The position numbers and the translations under genes are program-made. Below the pieces are notes generated by a model. That model searched no databases. It was not told where the DNA came from and saw nothing but the letters and a program-made list of their open reading frames with translations. This document shows, one piece after another, positions 17,733 to 25,328 of a stretch of 64,000 nt of DNA. This DNA is from Pseudoduganella rivuli (lineage in GTDB: Bacteria; Pseudomonadota; Gammaproteobacteria; Burkholderiales; Burkholderiaceae_D): positions 186,001 through 250,000 of the forward strand of contig NZ_WKJJ01000012.1 in NCBI RefSeq assembly GCF_009674485.1. Reading direction: 5' to 3'. Numbering within the stretch: position 1 is the stretch's first letter; each line of letters begins with the position of its first letter.

Positions 17733-18782
17733 ATGAGCAATGAACCTGTGAAACTGACGTCCTTTTCCCACGGTGGTGGCTGCGGCTGCAAGATCGCACC
17801 CGGCGTGTTGTCGGAAATCCTGAAAAACACCAGCGGTTTCCCCGTGCCGAAGGAACTGATGGTCGGCATTGAAACCGCCGACGACGCGGCCGTATACAAA
17901 CTCAATGACGAGCAGGCGCTGATCGCGACGACCGACTTTTTCATGCCCATCGTCGACGACCCGTTCGACTTTGGCCGGATTGCCGCCACCAACGCTATTT
18001 CCGACGTCTACGCCATGGGCGGCACCCCCATCATGGCGCTGGCGCTGGTCGGCATGCCGATCAACAAGCTGCCGCTGGAGACCATCGGCCAGATCCTCAA
18101 GGGCGGCGAGTCGGTTTGCGCGGAAGCGGGCATCCCGATTGCCGGCGGCCACACCATCGATTCGGTGGAACCGATCTATGGCCTGGTGGTGATGGGCCTG
18201 GTTCACCCGGACAAGGTCAAGCGCAATTCGGCGGCCCGCCCGGGCGACGTGCTGGTGCTGGGCAAGCCGCTTGGCGTGGGCGTGCTTTCCGCCGCGCTGA
18301 AAAAGGGCAAGCTCGATGCGGATGGCTACGCGGCGATGATCGCGTCGACCACGAAGCTGAACAAGCCGGGCAAGGCGCTGGCCGACCTGCCGGGCGTGCA
18401 CGCGCTGACGGACGTGACGGGCTTCGGCTTGCTGGGCCACTTGCTGGAACTGGCGCGCGGCGCGGGCCTGTCGGCGCAACTGGACATGCCCGCCATCCCC
18501 CTGCTGCCCGGCGTGGCACAACTGGCGCGCGACGGCTACTTCACGGGGGCATCCGGCCGCAACTGGGATGCGTATGGCAAGGATGTCGTGCTGCCGGGGG
18601 ACCTGCCGGCCGAACACCATGCGCTGTTGACGGACCCGCAAACGTCCGGCGGCTTGCTGGTCGCGTGCGATCCGGCCAGCGTCGACGACGTATTGGCGCT
18701 GTTCCGCCGCGAAGGCTTCGACGGCGCCGCCGTCATCGGCCGCATGGCCGCCGGTCCGGCCCAGGTCAGCGTCACGCGATAA
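17733..18782 (+). CDS. selD: Selenide, water dikinase (selenophosphate synthetase)
   Basis: 349 residues from the ATG at 17733; an in-frame ATG at 17691 exists but has no ribosome site. Makes selenophosphate from selenide and ATP. The catalytic loop S-H-G-G-G-C-G-C-K (residues about 11-19) carries the usual Cys and Lys, so it is a Cys rather than Sec form. The ATP/Mg regions T-A-D-D-A-A-V-Y, T-T-D-F-F-M-P-I-V-D-D-P and G-H-T-I-D-S-V-E-P-I-Y-G follow, then the L-T-D-P-Q-T-S-G-G-L-L motif. It is divergent from the SenA-like gene, consistent with a role as SenC-type selenophosphate supplier, but it may also serve selenocysteine or selenouridine synthesis encoded elsewhere. Confidence 0.97.
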   Translation: MSNEPVKLTSFSHGGGCGCKIAPGVLSEILKNTSGFPVPKELMVGIETADDAAVYKLNDEQALIATTDFFMPIVDDPFDFGRIAATNAISDVYAMGGTPIMALALVGMPINKLPLETIGQILKGGESVCAEAGIPIAGGHTIDSVEPIYGLVVMGLVHPDKVKRNSAARPGDVLVLGKPLGVGVLSAALKKGKLDADGYAAMIASTTKLNKPGKALADLPGVHALTDVTGFGLLGHLLELARGAGLSAQLDMPAIPLLPGVAQLARDGYFTGASGRNWDAYGKDVVLPGDLPAEHHALLTDPQTSGGLLVACDPASVDDVLALFRREGFDGAAVIGRMAAGPAQVSVTR

Positions 18783-18860
18783 CTGAAATCGGCATGGCGG
18801 TTTCGCGCCAGCGAAGCCGCCCTGCATGCGTTATTTACAAGTCCCCCGCAGCCGGAGACA

Positions 18861-19889
18861 ATGGCGATCCTTGCAACGTTCCAGCCCCAACAGATGAAAT
18901 TGCTGCCTGCCGCAACCGCCCTGCTGCTGTCACTCCCCGCCACCGCCATCGCAGCCGATACCCCCACGCAAGACGCCTACGCCCGGGCCCAAGTCATGGT
19001 CGACGTCGGCGGACGCCGCCTTAACCTGTTCTGCATGGGCAGCGGCTCCCCCACCGTGGTGTTCGACGCGGGCAGTGGCCGCGCGGGATGGGACTGGTTC
19101 CAGGTGCAGCCGGAAGTGGCCAAACGCACCCGCGCCTGCATCTACGACCGCGCCGGCATGGGCTTTTCCGATCCGATTTCCCGTCCCGCCACCGCCGCCA
19201 ACGCGGCCAAGGATTTGCACTTCCTGCTGAAAAACGGCCGCGTGCCCGGCCCCTATGTCCTGGTCGGCAATTCCTACGGCGCGATGGTGATCCAGCAATT
19301 CGCGCTGCGCCCGAAAGCCGACGTGGCGGGCCTGGTGCTGCTCGATGCCCAGCATGAAGATGAACTTGCGCGGCTGGACAAGCTGACCGATGGCGGTATG
19401 AGCGCAGGCTTTGCCGGTATCGTCGACATGGACCGGGCTTGCCTGGCCGCCGCGGAAAAAGGTTTTGTGCCGGGTTCGGACATGGAACGGCAATGCGTAC
19501 TCGATTCGGATGAAGCGTTCGGGCCGAAACTGGCGGAGGCCGCCGCCGCGCTGAAACGCAAACCGTCATTCTGGCGCGCCACGGTGTCGGAAGCGGAAAA
19601 TGTTTTCACCACCAGTTCGCAGCAATTGCGCGCGGCGCGCAAATCGTTCGGCGACTTGCCGCTGGTATCGCTGACGCGGGGCGTCAGCCCTTACCTGGTG
19701 CCTGGGCAGCCGCCCAGCGCCGTGAATAAGGCGATCGAGGCGGAAAACAAGGCAATGCAGGATGAGGTCGCAGCACTGTCCAGGCGGGGCAGCAACCGCG
19801 TGGTGGACGGCGCCCACCACGCCATCCACCTGTCCAAGCCGGAGGCCGCGGTGGAAGCGGTGATGCAAGTACTGGATATGGTGAAGTAA
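18861..19889 (+). CDS. Secreted alpha/beta hydrolase
   Basis: 342 residues from 18861 (GGAG close upstream) or 331 from the internal ATG at 18894, which begins a good signal peptide (MKLLPAATALLLSLPATAIA). The fold is clear: V-F-D-A-G-S-G as oxyanion strand, C-I-Y-D-R-A-G-M-G-F-S-D, nucleophile elbow G-N-S-Y-G-A-M, L-L-D-A-Q-H acid region, and the C-terminal D-G-A-H-H-A-I-H with the likely catalytic His. Periplasmic or secreted esterase-like enzyme of unknown substrate. It follows selD by 78 bp but nothing ties it to selenium. Confidence 0.85.
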   Translation: MAILATFQPQQMKLLPAATALLLSLPATAIAADTPTQDAYARAQVMVDVGGRRLNLFCMGSGSPTVVFDAGSGRAGWDWFQVQPEVAKRTRACIYDRAGMGFSDPISRPATAANAAKDLHFLLKNGRVPGPYVLVGNSYGAMVIQQFALRPKADVAGLVLLDAQHEDELARLDKLTDGGMSAGFAGIVDMDRACLAAAEKGFVPGSDMERQCVLDSDEAFGPKLAEAAAALKRKPSFWRATVSEAENVFTTSSQQLRAARKSFGDLPLVSLTRGVSPYLVPGQPPSAVNKAIEAENKAMQDEVAALSRRGSNRVVDGAHHAIHLSKPEAAVEAVMQVLDMVK

Positions 19890-19952
19890 AGCGCAACGAT
19901 CAACAAATCCGGGATTTGGCAGATTCGCGCATTTCCCGGTCACCCTGCCTAA

Positions 19953-19992
19953 TATAATTTGCTTGACAAGCTTAAACGGCTTCCCGTACATT
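19953..19992 (+). promoter_or_regulatory. Candidate promoters for the leuA leader
   Basis: TTGACA (19963-19968) is followed 18 bp later by TACATT (19987-19992), which would start transcription at about the first leader-peptide ATG (20000). A perfect TATAAT at 19953-19958 has only a poor -35 (CATTTC) 17 bp upstream. Either could drive leuA; which is used cannot be decided by eye. Confidence 0.5.
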
Positions 19993-19999
19993 TGAGGCC

Positions 20000-20086
20000 A
20001 TGTTTACGCATCTGCACCTATCCACTTTCCTGCTACCGGCAATCAGCGCCCTATCGCTGACGCCGCGTCTACCAGCACGCGCCTGA
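20000..20086 (+). CDS. Leucine-rich leader peptide 1 (28 aa) upstream of leuA
   Basis: ATG at 20000, TGA at 20084-20086. Seven of 28 residues are Leu and four of those use CTA, a codon scarce in GC-rich genomes. This is the hallmark of a regulatory leader whose translation senses charged tRNA-Leu. GAGG lies two bases before the ATG, so initiation may be weak or leaderless from the TTGACA promoter. A TGAGAAG/CTTCTCA hairpin follows the stop directly. It could also be a chance open frame; the codon bias argues for function. Confidence 0.5.
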   Translation: MFTHLHLSTFLLPAISALSLTPRLPARA

Positions 20087-20181
20087 GAAGTTACCCCGCT
20101 TCTCATTCGGTTCCGCGATCAAGAAGTACCCTGCGCCGGCCACAAGCCGCGCGAAGTCCTCCAACAGGAAAGCTTGCAACG

Positions 20182-20262
20182 ATGTCCACCAAGGCTCTTA
20201 CTACGCCACGCAGCATGCCCGCGCCACGCGACCTGCTGCTGCTAATGCTACCGATCGGTTGA
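20182..20262 (+). CDS. Leucine leader peptide 2 (26 aa) upstream of leuA
   Basis: ATG at 20182 with AGGAA 11 bases upstream, TGA at 20260-20262. The peptide ends D-L-L-L-L-M-L-P-I-G: a run of four Leu plus another, the last two Leu codons being CTA. This closely matches the form of enterobacterial LeuL. Placement 92 bp before leuA and just before a strong hairpin supports attenuation control by leucine supply. Confidence 0.7.
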   Translation: MSTKALTTPRSMPAPRDLLLLMLPIG

Positions 20263-20290
20263 CGGCCCACGAACCCCGTGGCAGGCCGTC
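20261..20290 (+). promoter_or_regulatory. Strong hairpin right after leader peptide 2
   Basis: GACGGCC (20261-20267) pairs with GGCCGTC (20284-20290), and inside it CACG (20268-20271) pairs with CGTG (20277-20280). It overlaps the leader stop codon, so ribosome position would decide whether it folds. There is no T-tract after it, so it may be an anti-antiterminator or act by Rho or translation control rather than as a terminator itself. Confidence 0.55.
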
Positions 20291-20354
20291 AGCCCCTGCG
20301 CCACATCGTTATGCCTATCAGGCTTGCCCAATTCTAGAGACCCAGGAGTACCCC

Positions 20355-22052
20355 ATGATGTTGCAAAACCCAGCAGCGAAATACCGCGCCTTCCCACCCG
20401 TTCCATTGGCTGACCGTACCTGGCCGAACGCCGTCATCAGCAAACCACCGATCTGGATGAGCACCGACCTGCGCGATGGCAACCAGGCGCTGATCGAGCC
20501 GATGAGCCCGGAAAAGAAATTGCGCTTCTTCGAGATGCTGGTGAAGATCGGCCTGAAGGAAATCGAAGTCGGCTTCCCGTCCGCCTCGCAGACCGATTTT
20601 GATTTTGTGCGCAAGCTGATCGAGGAAAACCGCATTCCGGACGACGTCACCATCATCGTGTTGACGCAATCGCGCGACGAATTGATCCGCCGTACCGTGG
20701 CGGCGGCCGCTGGCGCCAAGCGCGCCATCGTCCACCTGTATAACTCGGTGGCGCCGGTGTTCCGCAAGGTCGTGTTCAACATGTCCCGCGAAGAAATCGT
20801 CAATATCGCCACCACCGGCACCAAGCTGGTCAAGGAACTGGTGGCGCAGCATCCGGAGACCCAATGGGGCTTCGAATATTCGCCGGAATCGTTCTCCACC
20901 ACGGAACTGGATTTCTCCAAGCAGATTTGCGACGCCGTGTCCGCCGTGTGGCAGCCGACGCCGGCCAACAAGATGATCTTCAACTTGCCGTCGACGGTGG
21001 AATGCAGCACGCCGAACGTGTACGCGGACCAGATCGAATGGATGAGCCGCAACCTCGAGCGCCGCGACTCGCTGATCATTTCCGTGCACCCGCACAATGA
21101 CCGCGGCACCGCCGTCGCTTCCGCAGAACTGGCCGTGATGGCCGGCGCGGACCGCGTCGAAGGCTGCCTGTTCGGCAATGGCGAGCGCACCGGCAACGTC
21201 GACCTCGTGACCCTCGCGCTGAACTTGTACACGCAAGGCGTGCATCCGGGCCTGGACTTTTCGGACATCGATTCCGTGCGCAAGCTGGTGGAAGAATGCA
21301 ACCAGTTGCCGGTCCACCCGCGCCACCCGTACGTGGGCGACCTCGTGTTCACGGCCTTCTCCGGTTCGCACCAGGATGCCATCAAGAAGGGCTTCGCCCA
21401 GCAGCAACCGGATGCGCACTGGGAAATCCCGTACTTGCCGATCGACCCGGCCGACCTGGGCCGCAGCTATGACGCGGTGATCCGCGTCAACAGCCAGTCC
21501 GGCAAAGGCGGCATGGCGTACTTGCTGGAACAGGATTACGGCCTGGTGTTGCCGCGCCGCCTGCAAATCGAATTCTCGCGCGCCGTACAGGCGGTGGCCG
21601 ACCAGACCGGCCTGGAAATCACGTCCGGCGGCATCCACGAAATCTTCGAGCGCGAATACCTGGCGCAATCGTCGCCCTACGCGTACAGCTCGCACAAGCT
21701 GGTGGAAGACACCACCAGCGATGAAACCGTGCAAATCGATATCGCACTGAACCACCGCGGCGCCGCACTGGCCTTGCAAGGCGGCGGCAACGGCCCGATC
21801 GACGCCTTCGTCGACGCGCTCGGCCTGGACATCAAGCTGATGGACTACCACGAGCACTCGATCGGTTCCGGCGCCAACGCGAAAGCCGCGTGCTACGTGG
21901 AACTGCGCCTGGATAACGGCCCGACCTTGTTCGGCGCGGGCATCGACAGCAATATCGTGACGGCGTCGTTCAAGGCGGTGCTGAGCGCGGTGAACCGCCA
22001 GTTGAAGTCGAAAGAAGCGGCAACCACGGGCAACGCCGCAGTGACCGCGTAA
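20355..22052 (+). CDS. leuA: 2-isopropylmalate synthase (long type)
   Basis: 565 residues from ATG 20355 with AGGAG six bases upstream. Condenses acetyl-CoA with 2-oxoisovalerate, the first committed step of leucine synthesis. The catalytic HMGL-like TIM barrel has W-M-S-T-D-L-R-D-G-N-Q-A-L, the H-P-H-N-D-R-G-T-A metal motif and G-N-G-E-R-T-G-N-V-D. A C-terminal regulatory LeuA dimer domain (from about residue 430) should bind leucine for feedback inhibition. Length and the N-terminal F-P-P-V-P-L-A-D-R-T-W-P match the ~560-residue class found in actinobacteria and many betaproteobacteria. It is monocistronic, bounded by the Leu leader and a terminator. Confidence 0.97.
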   Translation: MMLQNPAAKYRAFPPVPLADRTWPNAVISKPPIWMSTDLRDGNQALIEPMSPEKKLRFFEMLVKIGLKEIEVGFPSASQTDFDFVRKLIEENRIPDDVTIIVLTQSRDELIRRTVAAAAGAKRAIVHLYNSVAPVFRKVVFNMSREEIVNIATTGTKLVKELVAQHPETQWGFEYSPESFSTTELDFSKQICDAVSAVWQPTPANKMIFNLPSTVECSTPNVYADQIEWMSRNLERRDSLIISVHPHNDRGTAVASAELAVMAGADRVEGCLFGNGERTGNVDLVTLALNLYTQGVHPGLDFSDIDSVRKLVEECNQLPVHPRHPYVGDLVFTAFSGSHQDAIKKGFAQQQPDAHWEIPYLPIDPADLGRSYDAVIRVNSQSGKGGMAYLLEQDYGLVLPRRLQIEFSRAVQAVADQTGLEITSGGIHEIFEREYLAQSSPYAYSSHKLVEDTTSDETVQIDIALNHRGAALALQGGGNGPIDAFVDALGLDIKLMDYHEHSIGSGANAKAACYVELRLDNGPTLFGAGIDSNIVTASFKAVLSAVNRQLKSKEAATTGNAAVTA

Positions 22053-22070
22053 CCGGATTCACCCCGAATG

Positions 22071-22108
22071 AAAAACCGCCCTGTCGCGCAAGCGCAGGGC
22101 GGTTTTTT
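22071..22108. terminator. Bidirectional terminator between leuA and the OYE gene
   Basis: CCGCCCTG (22076-22083) and CAGGGCGG (22095-22102) form an 8-bp stem with A5 before and T6 after it, so it works in both directions for two converging genes. Confidence 0.93.
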
Positions 22109-22109
22109 A

Positions 22110-23354
22110 TCAGGCGCGCCGCTTGGCGAACGCCAGCGTTCCCAAACTCCACAACGTCGACGCCACGCTGCGCCACGCATTCATGTTCGGCAGCGGACGC
22201 TTGCCGTCGCCGATGCGCGCCAGCTGGTGTTCGTACCACGTGATGGCGAGGAACGTCATGTGGTCCACCAGCTTGCTGCCCGTGGTCGGCATTTTCATGT
22301 CGATGCGGTAACCGGGGTCGTTGATCAGGCGCGATGCCAGGCCCGGCTCCACCGCCAGCGGGCGCGCCAGTCCGATGAAATCCGTGGCGCCGCCCGCCAG
22401 CGCCGCTTCCACACCGGCCGATGAACGGAAGCCGCCCGTCACCATCAGCGGCGTGCTGACCAGCTTGCGCACTTTTTCCGCATAGGCGAGGAAGTACGCT
22501 TCGCGCTGTTGCGTGGAAGCCTTGGCAGGCTGCTGCGCCCCAACCATGGCCGGGCTTTCATAGGTGCCGCCGGAAATTTCCACCATGTCGATGCCTTCGC
22601 GCGCCAGCGCCTGCACCACGTCCATCGATTCCTCTTCGCTGAAGCCGCCCTTCTGGAAGTCCGCCGAATTGAGCTTGATACCGACCGGGAAGTCCGCGCC
22701 CACCGCCGCGCGGATCGCGCGGTAAATCGCCACGACAAAGCGCAAGCGGTTTTCCAGCGAACCGCCCCAGCGGTCCGTGCGCTGGTTATGCAGCGGCGAC
22801 AGGAACTGGCTGACCAGGTAACCGTGCGCGCCGTGGATTTGCACGCCCGTAAAGCCCACTTCTTTCGCCAGTTGCGCACTGCGGGCGAACTTGCTGATGA
22901 GGACAGTGATTTCCGCTTCGTTCAGCGCGCGCGGCGTGTTGAACGTCTGTTCCAGTCCCCCGCCCAGCGCAATGGCCGATGGCGCCACCGGTTCCTTGGT
23001 CAGGAATTTCGGCGTCTGCTTGCCCGGATGATTCAACTGCGCCCAGAAATGCGTGCCATGGGCGGTGGCCGCCGCCGTCCAGCGGCGGAATGCCGCCAGA
23101 TCGCTGCCATCGTCCAGCACGACATTGCCCGCTTCGCCCAGGTGGCCCCGGTCGATCATGACATTTCCGCTGATCAGCAAACCGATATCGTTTTCCGCCC
23201 ACACGCGGTACAGGCGTTCCAGCCTGACCGTCGGGTCGTGCCGGCCGTCGGCCAGTTGCTCACTCATGGCCGCCTTGGCCACGCGGTTTTTCAACACAGC
23301 ACCGTTGGCCAGGGTAAATGGCGCGCCGGCGCGGGAAGTTACGGATTGGTTCAT
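22110..23354 (-). CDS. NADH:flavin oxidoreductase / Old Yellow Enzyme family
   Basis: 414 residues, FMN-dependent TIM-barrel. Typical motifs: L-K-N-R-V-A-K-A-A-M-S-E near the start, W-A-Q-L-N-H-P-G-K-Q at the flavin/substrate site, G-V-Q-I-H-G-A-H-G-Y-L-V-S-Q-F-L-S-P-L, N-Q-R-T-D-R-W-G-G-S-L-E-N-R, and the phosphate-binding T-G-G-F-R-S and G-L-A-R-P-L. The C-terminus has an extra tail of about 50 residues with a hydrophobic patch. It probably reduces activated alkenes or similar electrophiles. It is divergent from a TetR gene with two operator-like palindromes between them, so it is likely induced by the compound it clears. Confidence 0.9.
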   Translation of the reverse strand: MNQSVTSRAGAPFTLANGAVLKNRVAKAAMSEQLADGRHDPTVRLERLYRVWAENDIGLLISGNVMIDRGHLGEAGNVVLDDGSDLAAFRRWTAAATAHGTHFWAQLNHPGKQTPKFLTKEPVAPSAIALGGGLEQTFNTPRALNEAEITVLISKFARSAQLAKEVGFTGVQIHGAHGYLVSQFLSPLHNQRTDRWGGSLENRLRFVVAIYRAIRAAVGADFPVGIKLNSADFQKGGFSEEESMDVVQALAREGIDMVEISGGTYESPAMVGAQQPAKASTQQREAYFLAYAEKVRKLVSTPLMVTGGFRSSAGVEAALAGGATDFIGLARPLAVEPGLASRLINDPGYRIDMKMPTTGSKLVDHMTFLAITWYEHQLARIGDGKRPLPNMNAWRSVASTLWSLGTLAFAKRRA

Positions 23355-23375
23355 GTCGGGTCCCAGGTTGGCATC

Positions 23376-23395
23376 ATTATGACGGATGTCATAAT
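23376..23395. promoter_or_regulatory. TetR-type operator 1 (perfect 8-4-8 palindrome)
   Basis: ATTATGAC (23376-23383) and GTCATAAT (23388-23395) flank a 4-bp centre. It lies 21 bp upstream of the oxidoreductase start and 45 bp upstream of the TetR gene, the usual place for a shared, autoregulatory operator. Confidence 0.75.
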
Positions 23396-23412
23396 CGGAA
23401 TTATAGACAGGT

Positions 23413-23430
23413 TTATGCCAAATGTCATAA
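23413..23430. promoter_or_regulatory. TetR-type operator 2 (imperfect palindrome)
   Basis: TTATGCCAAATGTCATAA (23413-23430) is a near-perfect palindrome sharing the TGTCATAA half-site with operator 1. It ends ten bases before the TetR start codon, so binding should repress tetR itself. Confidence 0.65.
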
Positions 23431-23440
23431 TATTCGTCAC

Positions 23441-24052
23441 ATGACTTCAGGAACCCGAGACAAGATGGTGGCGGGCGCGGCGGAATTGCTGAGCCGGCGC
23501 GGCATGCACGGCACCAGCCTGCGCGAAGTGGTGCGCCATACGGAAACGCCGCGCGGCTCGATCGGCTACCACTTCCCCGGCGGCAAAGCGCAATTGATCG
23601 AAGCGGCCGTGCGGCTGGCGCAGCAGGACATCAGCGCCATACTGGAACGCTTGCTGCGCGAACATGGCGCCGTCGGCGGCGTGCGCGCGGCCTTTGCATT
23701 GCGGGGCAAGTCCTTGCAGGACAGCTGCTTCGAGGCGGGTTGCCCGGTACTGGTGGTGGCGGTGGAACGGTACACGGACGATGCCAGGGAAGCGCCGGAT
23801 GCCAATACGCAGCAGCAATTGCTGGATGCGGCCAACCAGGCTTTCGTGGACTGGCAAGGCATCATTGCCGCGCAACTGGCGCGCGAAGGCGTCGACGCGG
23901 CGCGCGCGCAGCGATTGGCGGCGCTGGTGCTGTCGGCCATGGAAGGCGCCGTCGCGCTGTGCCGCGCGGCGCTGGGGTTGCAGGCGCTCGATGATGTCGC
24001 CGATGAAGTGGCGCTGCTGATGCAGTCGGCTATCGATGAGGCCCGTGCCTGA
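23441..24052 (+). CDS. TetR/AcrR-family repressor
   Basis: 203 residues from the ATG at 23441. N-terminal HTH with A-A-E-L-L-S-R-R-G-M-H-G-T-S-L-R-E-V, then G-S-I-G-Y-H-F-P-G-G-K, the classic recognition-helix end of the YxaF/LmrA-like subgroup; these often carry the same C-terminal domain with conserved Cys. Two Cys (C-F-E-A-G-C-P) around residue 95-105 could act in sensing electrophiles, which fits an Old Yellow Enzyme target. The ligand is inferred. Confidence 0.9.
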   Translation: MTSGTRDKMVAGAAELLSRRGMHGTSLREVVRHTETPRGSIGYHFPGGKAQLIEAAVRLAQQDISAILERLLREHGAVGGVRAAFALRGKSLQDSCFEAGCPVLVVAVERYTDDAREAPDANTQQQLLDAANQAFVDWQGIIAAQLAREGVDAARAQRLAALVLSAMEGAVALCRAALGLQALDDVADEVALLMQSAIDEARA

Positions 24053-24057
24053 AAATC

Positions 24058-24164
24058 CGTAGGGCGGATCGGTTTCATCGAGCCGCCGTGCCGGCGTCTT
24101 GATACGGCACGCGCTGGTGGCTGCGCATGCATGGCGGCTTTGCCTCCGGCAAAACCTCCCTACG
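24058..24164. repeat. Multi-armed palindromic intergenic repeat
   Basis: Outer arms CGTAGGG (24058-24064) and CCCTACG (24158-24164) enclose several hairpins: a GGCGG..CCGCC arm, GTGCCG..CGGCAC, and GGCTTTGCC-TCC-GGCAAAACC. It fills the gap between the converging TetR and egtB genes. A second element with similar outer arms is at 48648-48701. Confidence 0.6.
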
Positions 24165-24167
24165 CAT

Positions 24168-25328
24168 TCAGCGCGCCAGTCTTATCCCTGTCAACTGCCA
24201 GCGCGCGTGCGCGGGAAAGAAATTGCGGTAACTGGCGCGCGCATGGCCATCGGGCGTTGCGGCGGACGATCCCCGCAACACGTACTGGTTCACCATGAAC
24301 TTGCCGTTGTATTCGCCAATGGCGCCCGGCGCGGGTTTGAATCCCGGGTAAGGCGCATAACTGCTGGATGTCCATTGCCAGCCGGCGCCAAACATCTGCC
24401 GCAATCCCGGCTGCGCCGCCGCCACTTCCCACTCGGCTTCCGTCGGCAGGCGTGCGCCGCACCAGTGCGCATAGGCATCCGCTTCATACAGAGACACGTG
24501 CGCCACGGGCGCATTCAAATCCAGCCGGCGACGGCCATGCAGGGTGAATTCAGTCCACTGGCCGTCGTCTTCGCGCCGCCAGTACAGCGGGTGCGACCAG
24601 CCTTCGGCGCGCACCTTGTCCCACCCTTCGGCCAGCCACAATGCGGGATCGGCATAGCCGCCCGCGTCGATAAACGCCAGATAATCGCCATTGGTCGCCA
24701 GCCGCGACGCCAGCGCATACGGTGCGAGATGGACGCGGTGGCGCGGCAATTCGTTATCGAAGCAAAAATCGCCGCCCGGATAACCGATCTCGGTCAGGCC
24801 GCCATCGAAGGCCAGCCACTCCAGCGCGCCCGCCGGTTCGGCCGCGACAGGCGGACGCTCCGTGTAAGCCGGCTGCAGCGGGTTTTGCGCCAGCAAGTGC
24901 TTGACGTCCGTGACAATCAATTCCTGGTGCTGCTGTTCATGCTGCAAGCCCAGCGTCACCAGGCCATCGAGTTCCGCATCGGGCTGCGCCAGCAGGCGCG
25001 CCATGCGCGCATCCACGTTTTGGCGGTAGGCGCGCACTTCCGTCATCGACGGCCGCGTCAGCAAGCCCCGCTGCGGGCGCGGGTGCTTGTCGCCGACGCC
25101 GTTGTAATACGAATTGAACAGCACGCGGAAAGCGGGATGAAACGGTTGAAAGCCCGCTTCAAAGCGCTCCAGGATGAAGGTCTCGAAAAACCATGTGGTG
25201 TGCGCCAAGTGCCATTTGACGGGACTGGCGTCCGGCATCGATTGCGCGCCGCAATCCTCGTCCGATAAAGGCTGGGTCAGCGCCACGGTGTGGCCGCGCA
25301 CGGCGTGATAACGTTCCAGCAGCGTCAT
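24168..25328 (-). CDS. egtB: Ergothioneine biosynthesis sulfoxide synthase EgtB
   Basis: 386 residues from the ATG at 25328, overlapping the egtD stop by 4 bp (ATGA), so translation is coupled. Iron-dependent enzyme joining a Cys-type thiol to hercynine with O2. N-terminal DinB-like domain with metal ligands His43 (W-H-L-A-H-T-T-W-F-F-E) and the H-E-Q-Q-H-Q-E motif (His130, His134); C-terminal FGE-like domain with L-P-T-E-A-E-W-E-V-A, W-Q-W-T-S-S-S-Y-A-P-Y-P-G-F and Y-V-L-R-G-S-S-A-A-T. Slightly shorter than actinobacterial EgtB. No egtA, egtC or egtE is near, as is common in proteobacteria, so the thiol donor and the C-S lyase must come from elsewhere. Confidence 0.93.
   Translation of the reverse strand: MTLLERYHAVRGHTVALTQPLSDEDCGAQSMPDASPVKWHLAHTTWFFETFILERFEAGFQPFHPAFRVLFNSYYNGVGDKHPRPQRGLLTRPSMTEVRAYRQNVDARMARLLAQPDAELDGLVTLGLQHEQQHQELIVTDVKHLLAQNPLQPAYTERPPVAAEPAGALEWLAFDGGLTEIGYPGGDFCFDNELPRHRVHLAPYALASRLATNGDYLAFIDAGGYADPALWLAEGWDKVRAEGWSHPLYWRREDDGQWTEFTLHGRRRLDLNAPVAHVSLYEADAYAHWCGARLPTEAEWEVAAAQPGLRQMFGAGWQWTSSSYAPYPGFKPAPGAIGEYNGKFMVNQYVLRGSSAATPDGHARASYRNFFPAHARWQLTGIRLAR

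Noticed and set aside
17693..17992. Upstream extension of the SenA-like gene
   Set aside because: It would overlap selD heavily on the opposite strand; the ATG at 17692 has the proper ribosome site.
20334..21857. Minus-strand open frame of 507 codons over leuA
   Set aside because: Antisense to leuA, biased composition (His, Arg, Val, Gly), no recognisable motif.
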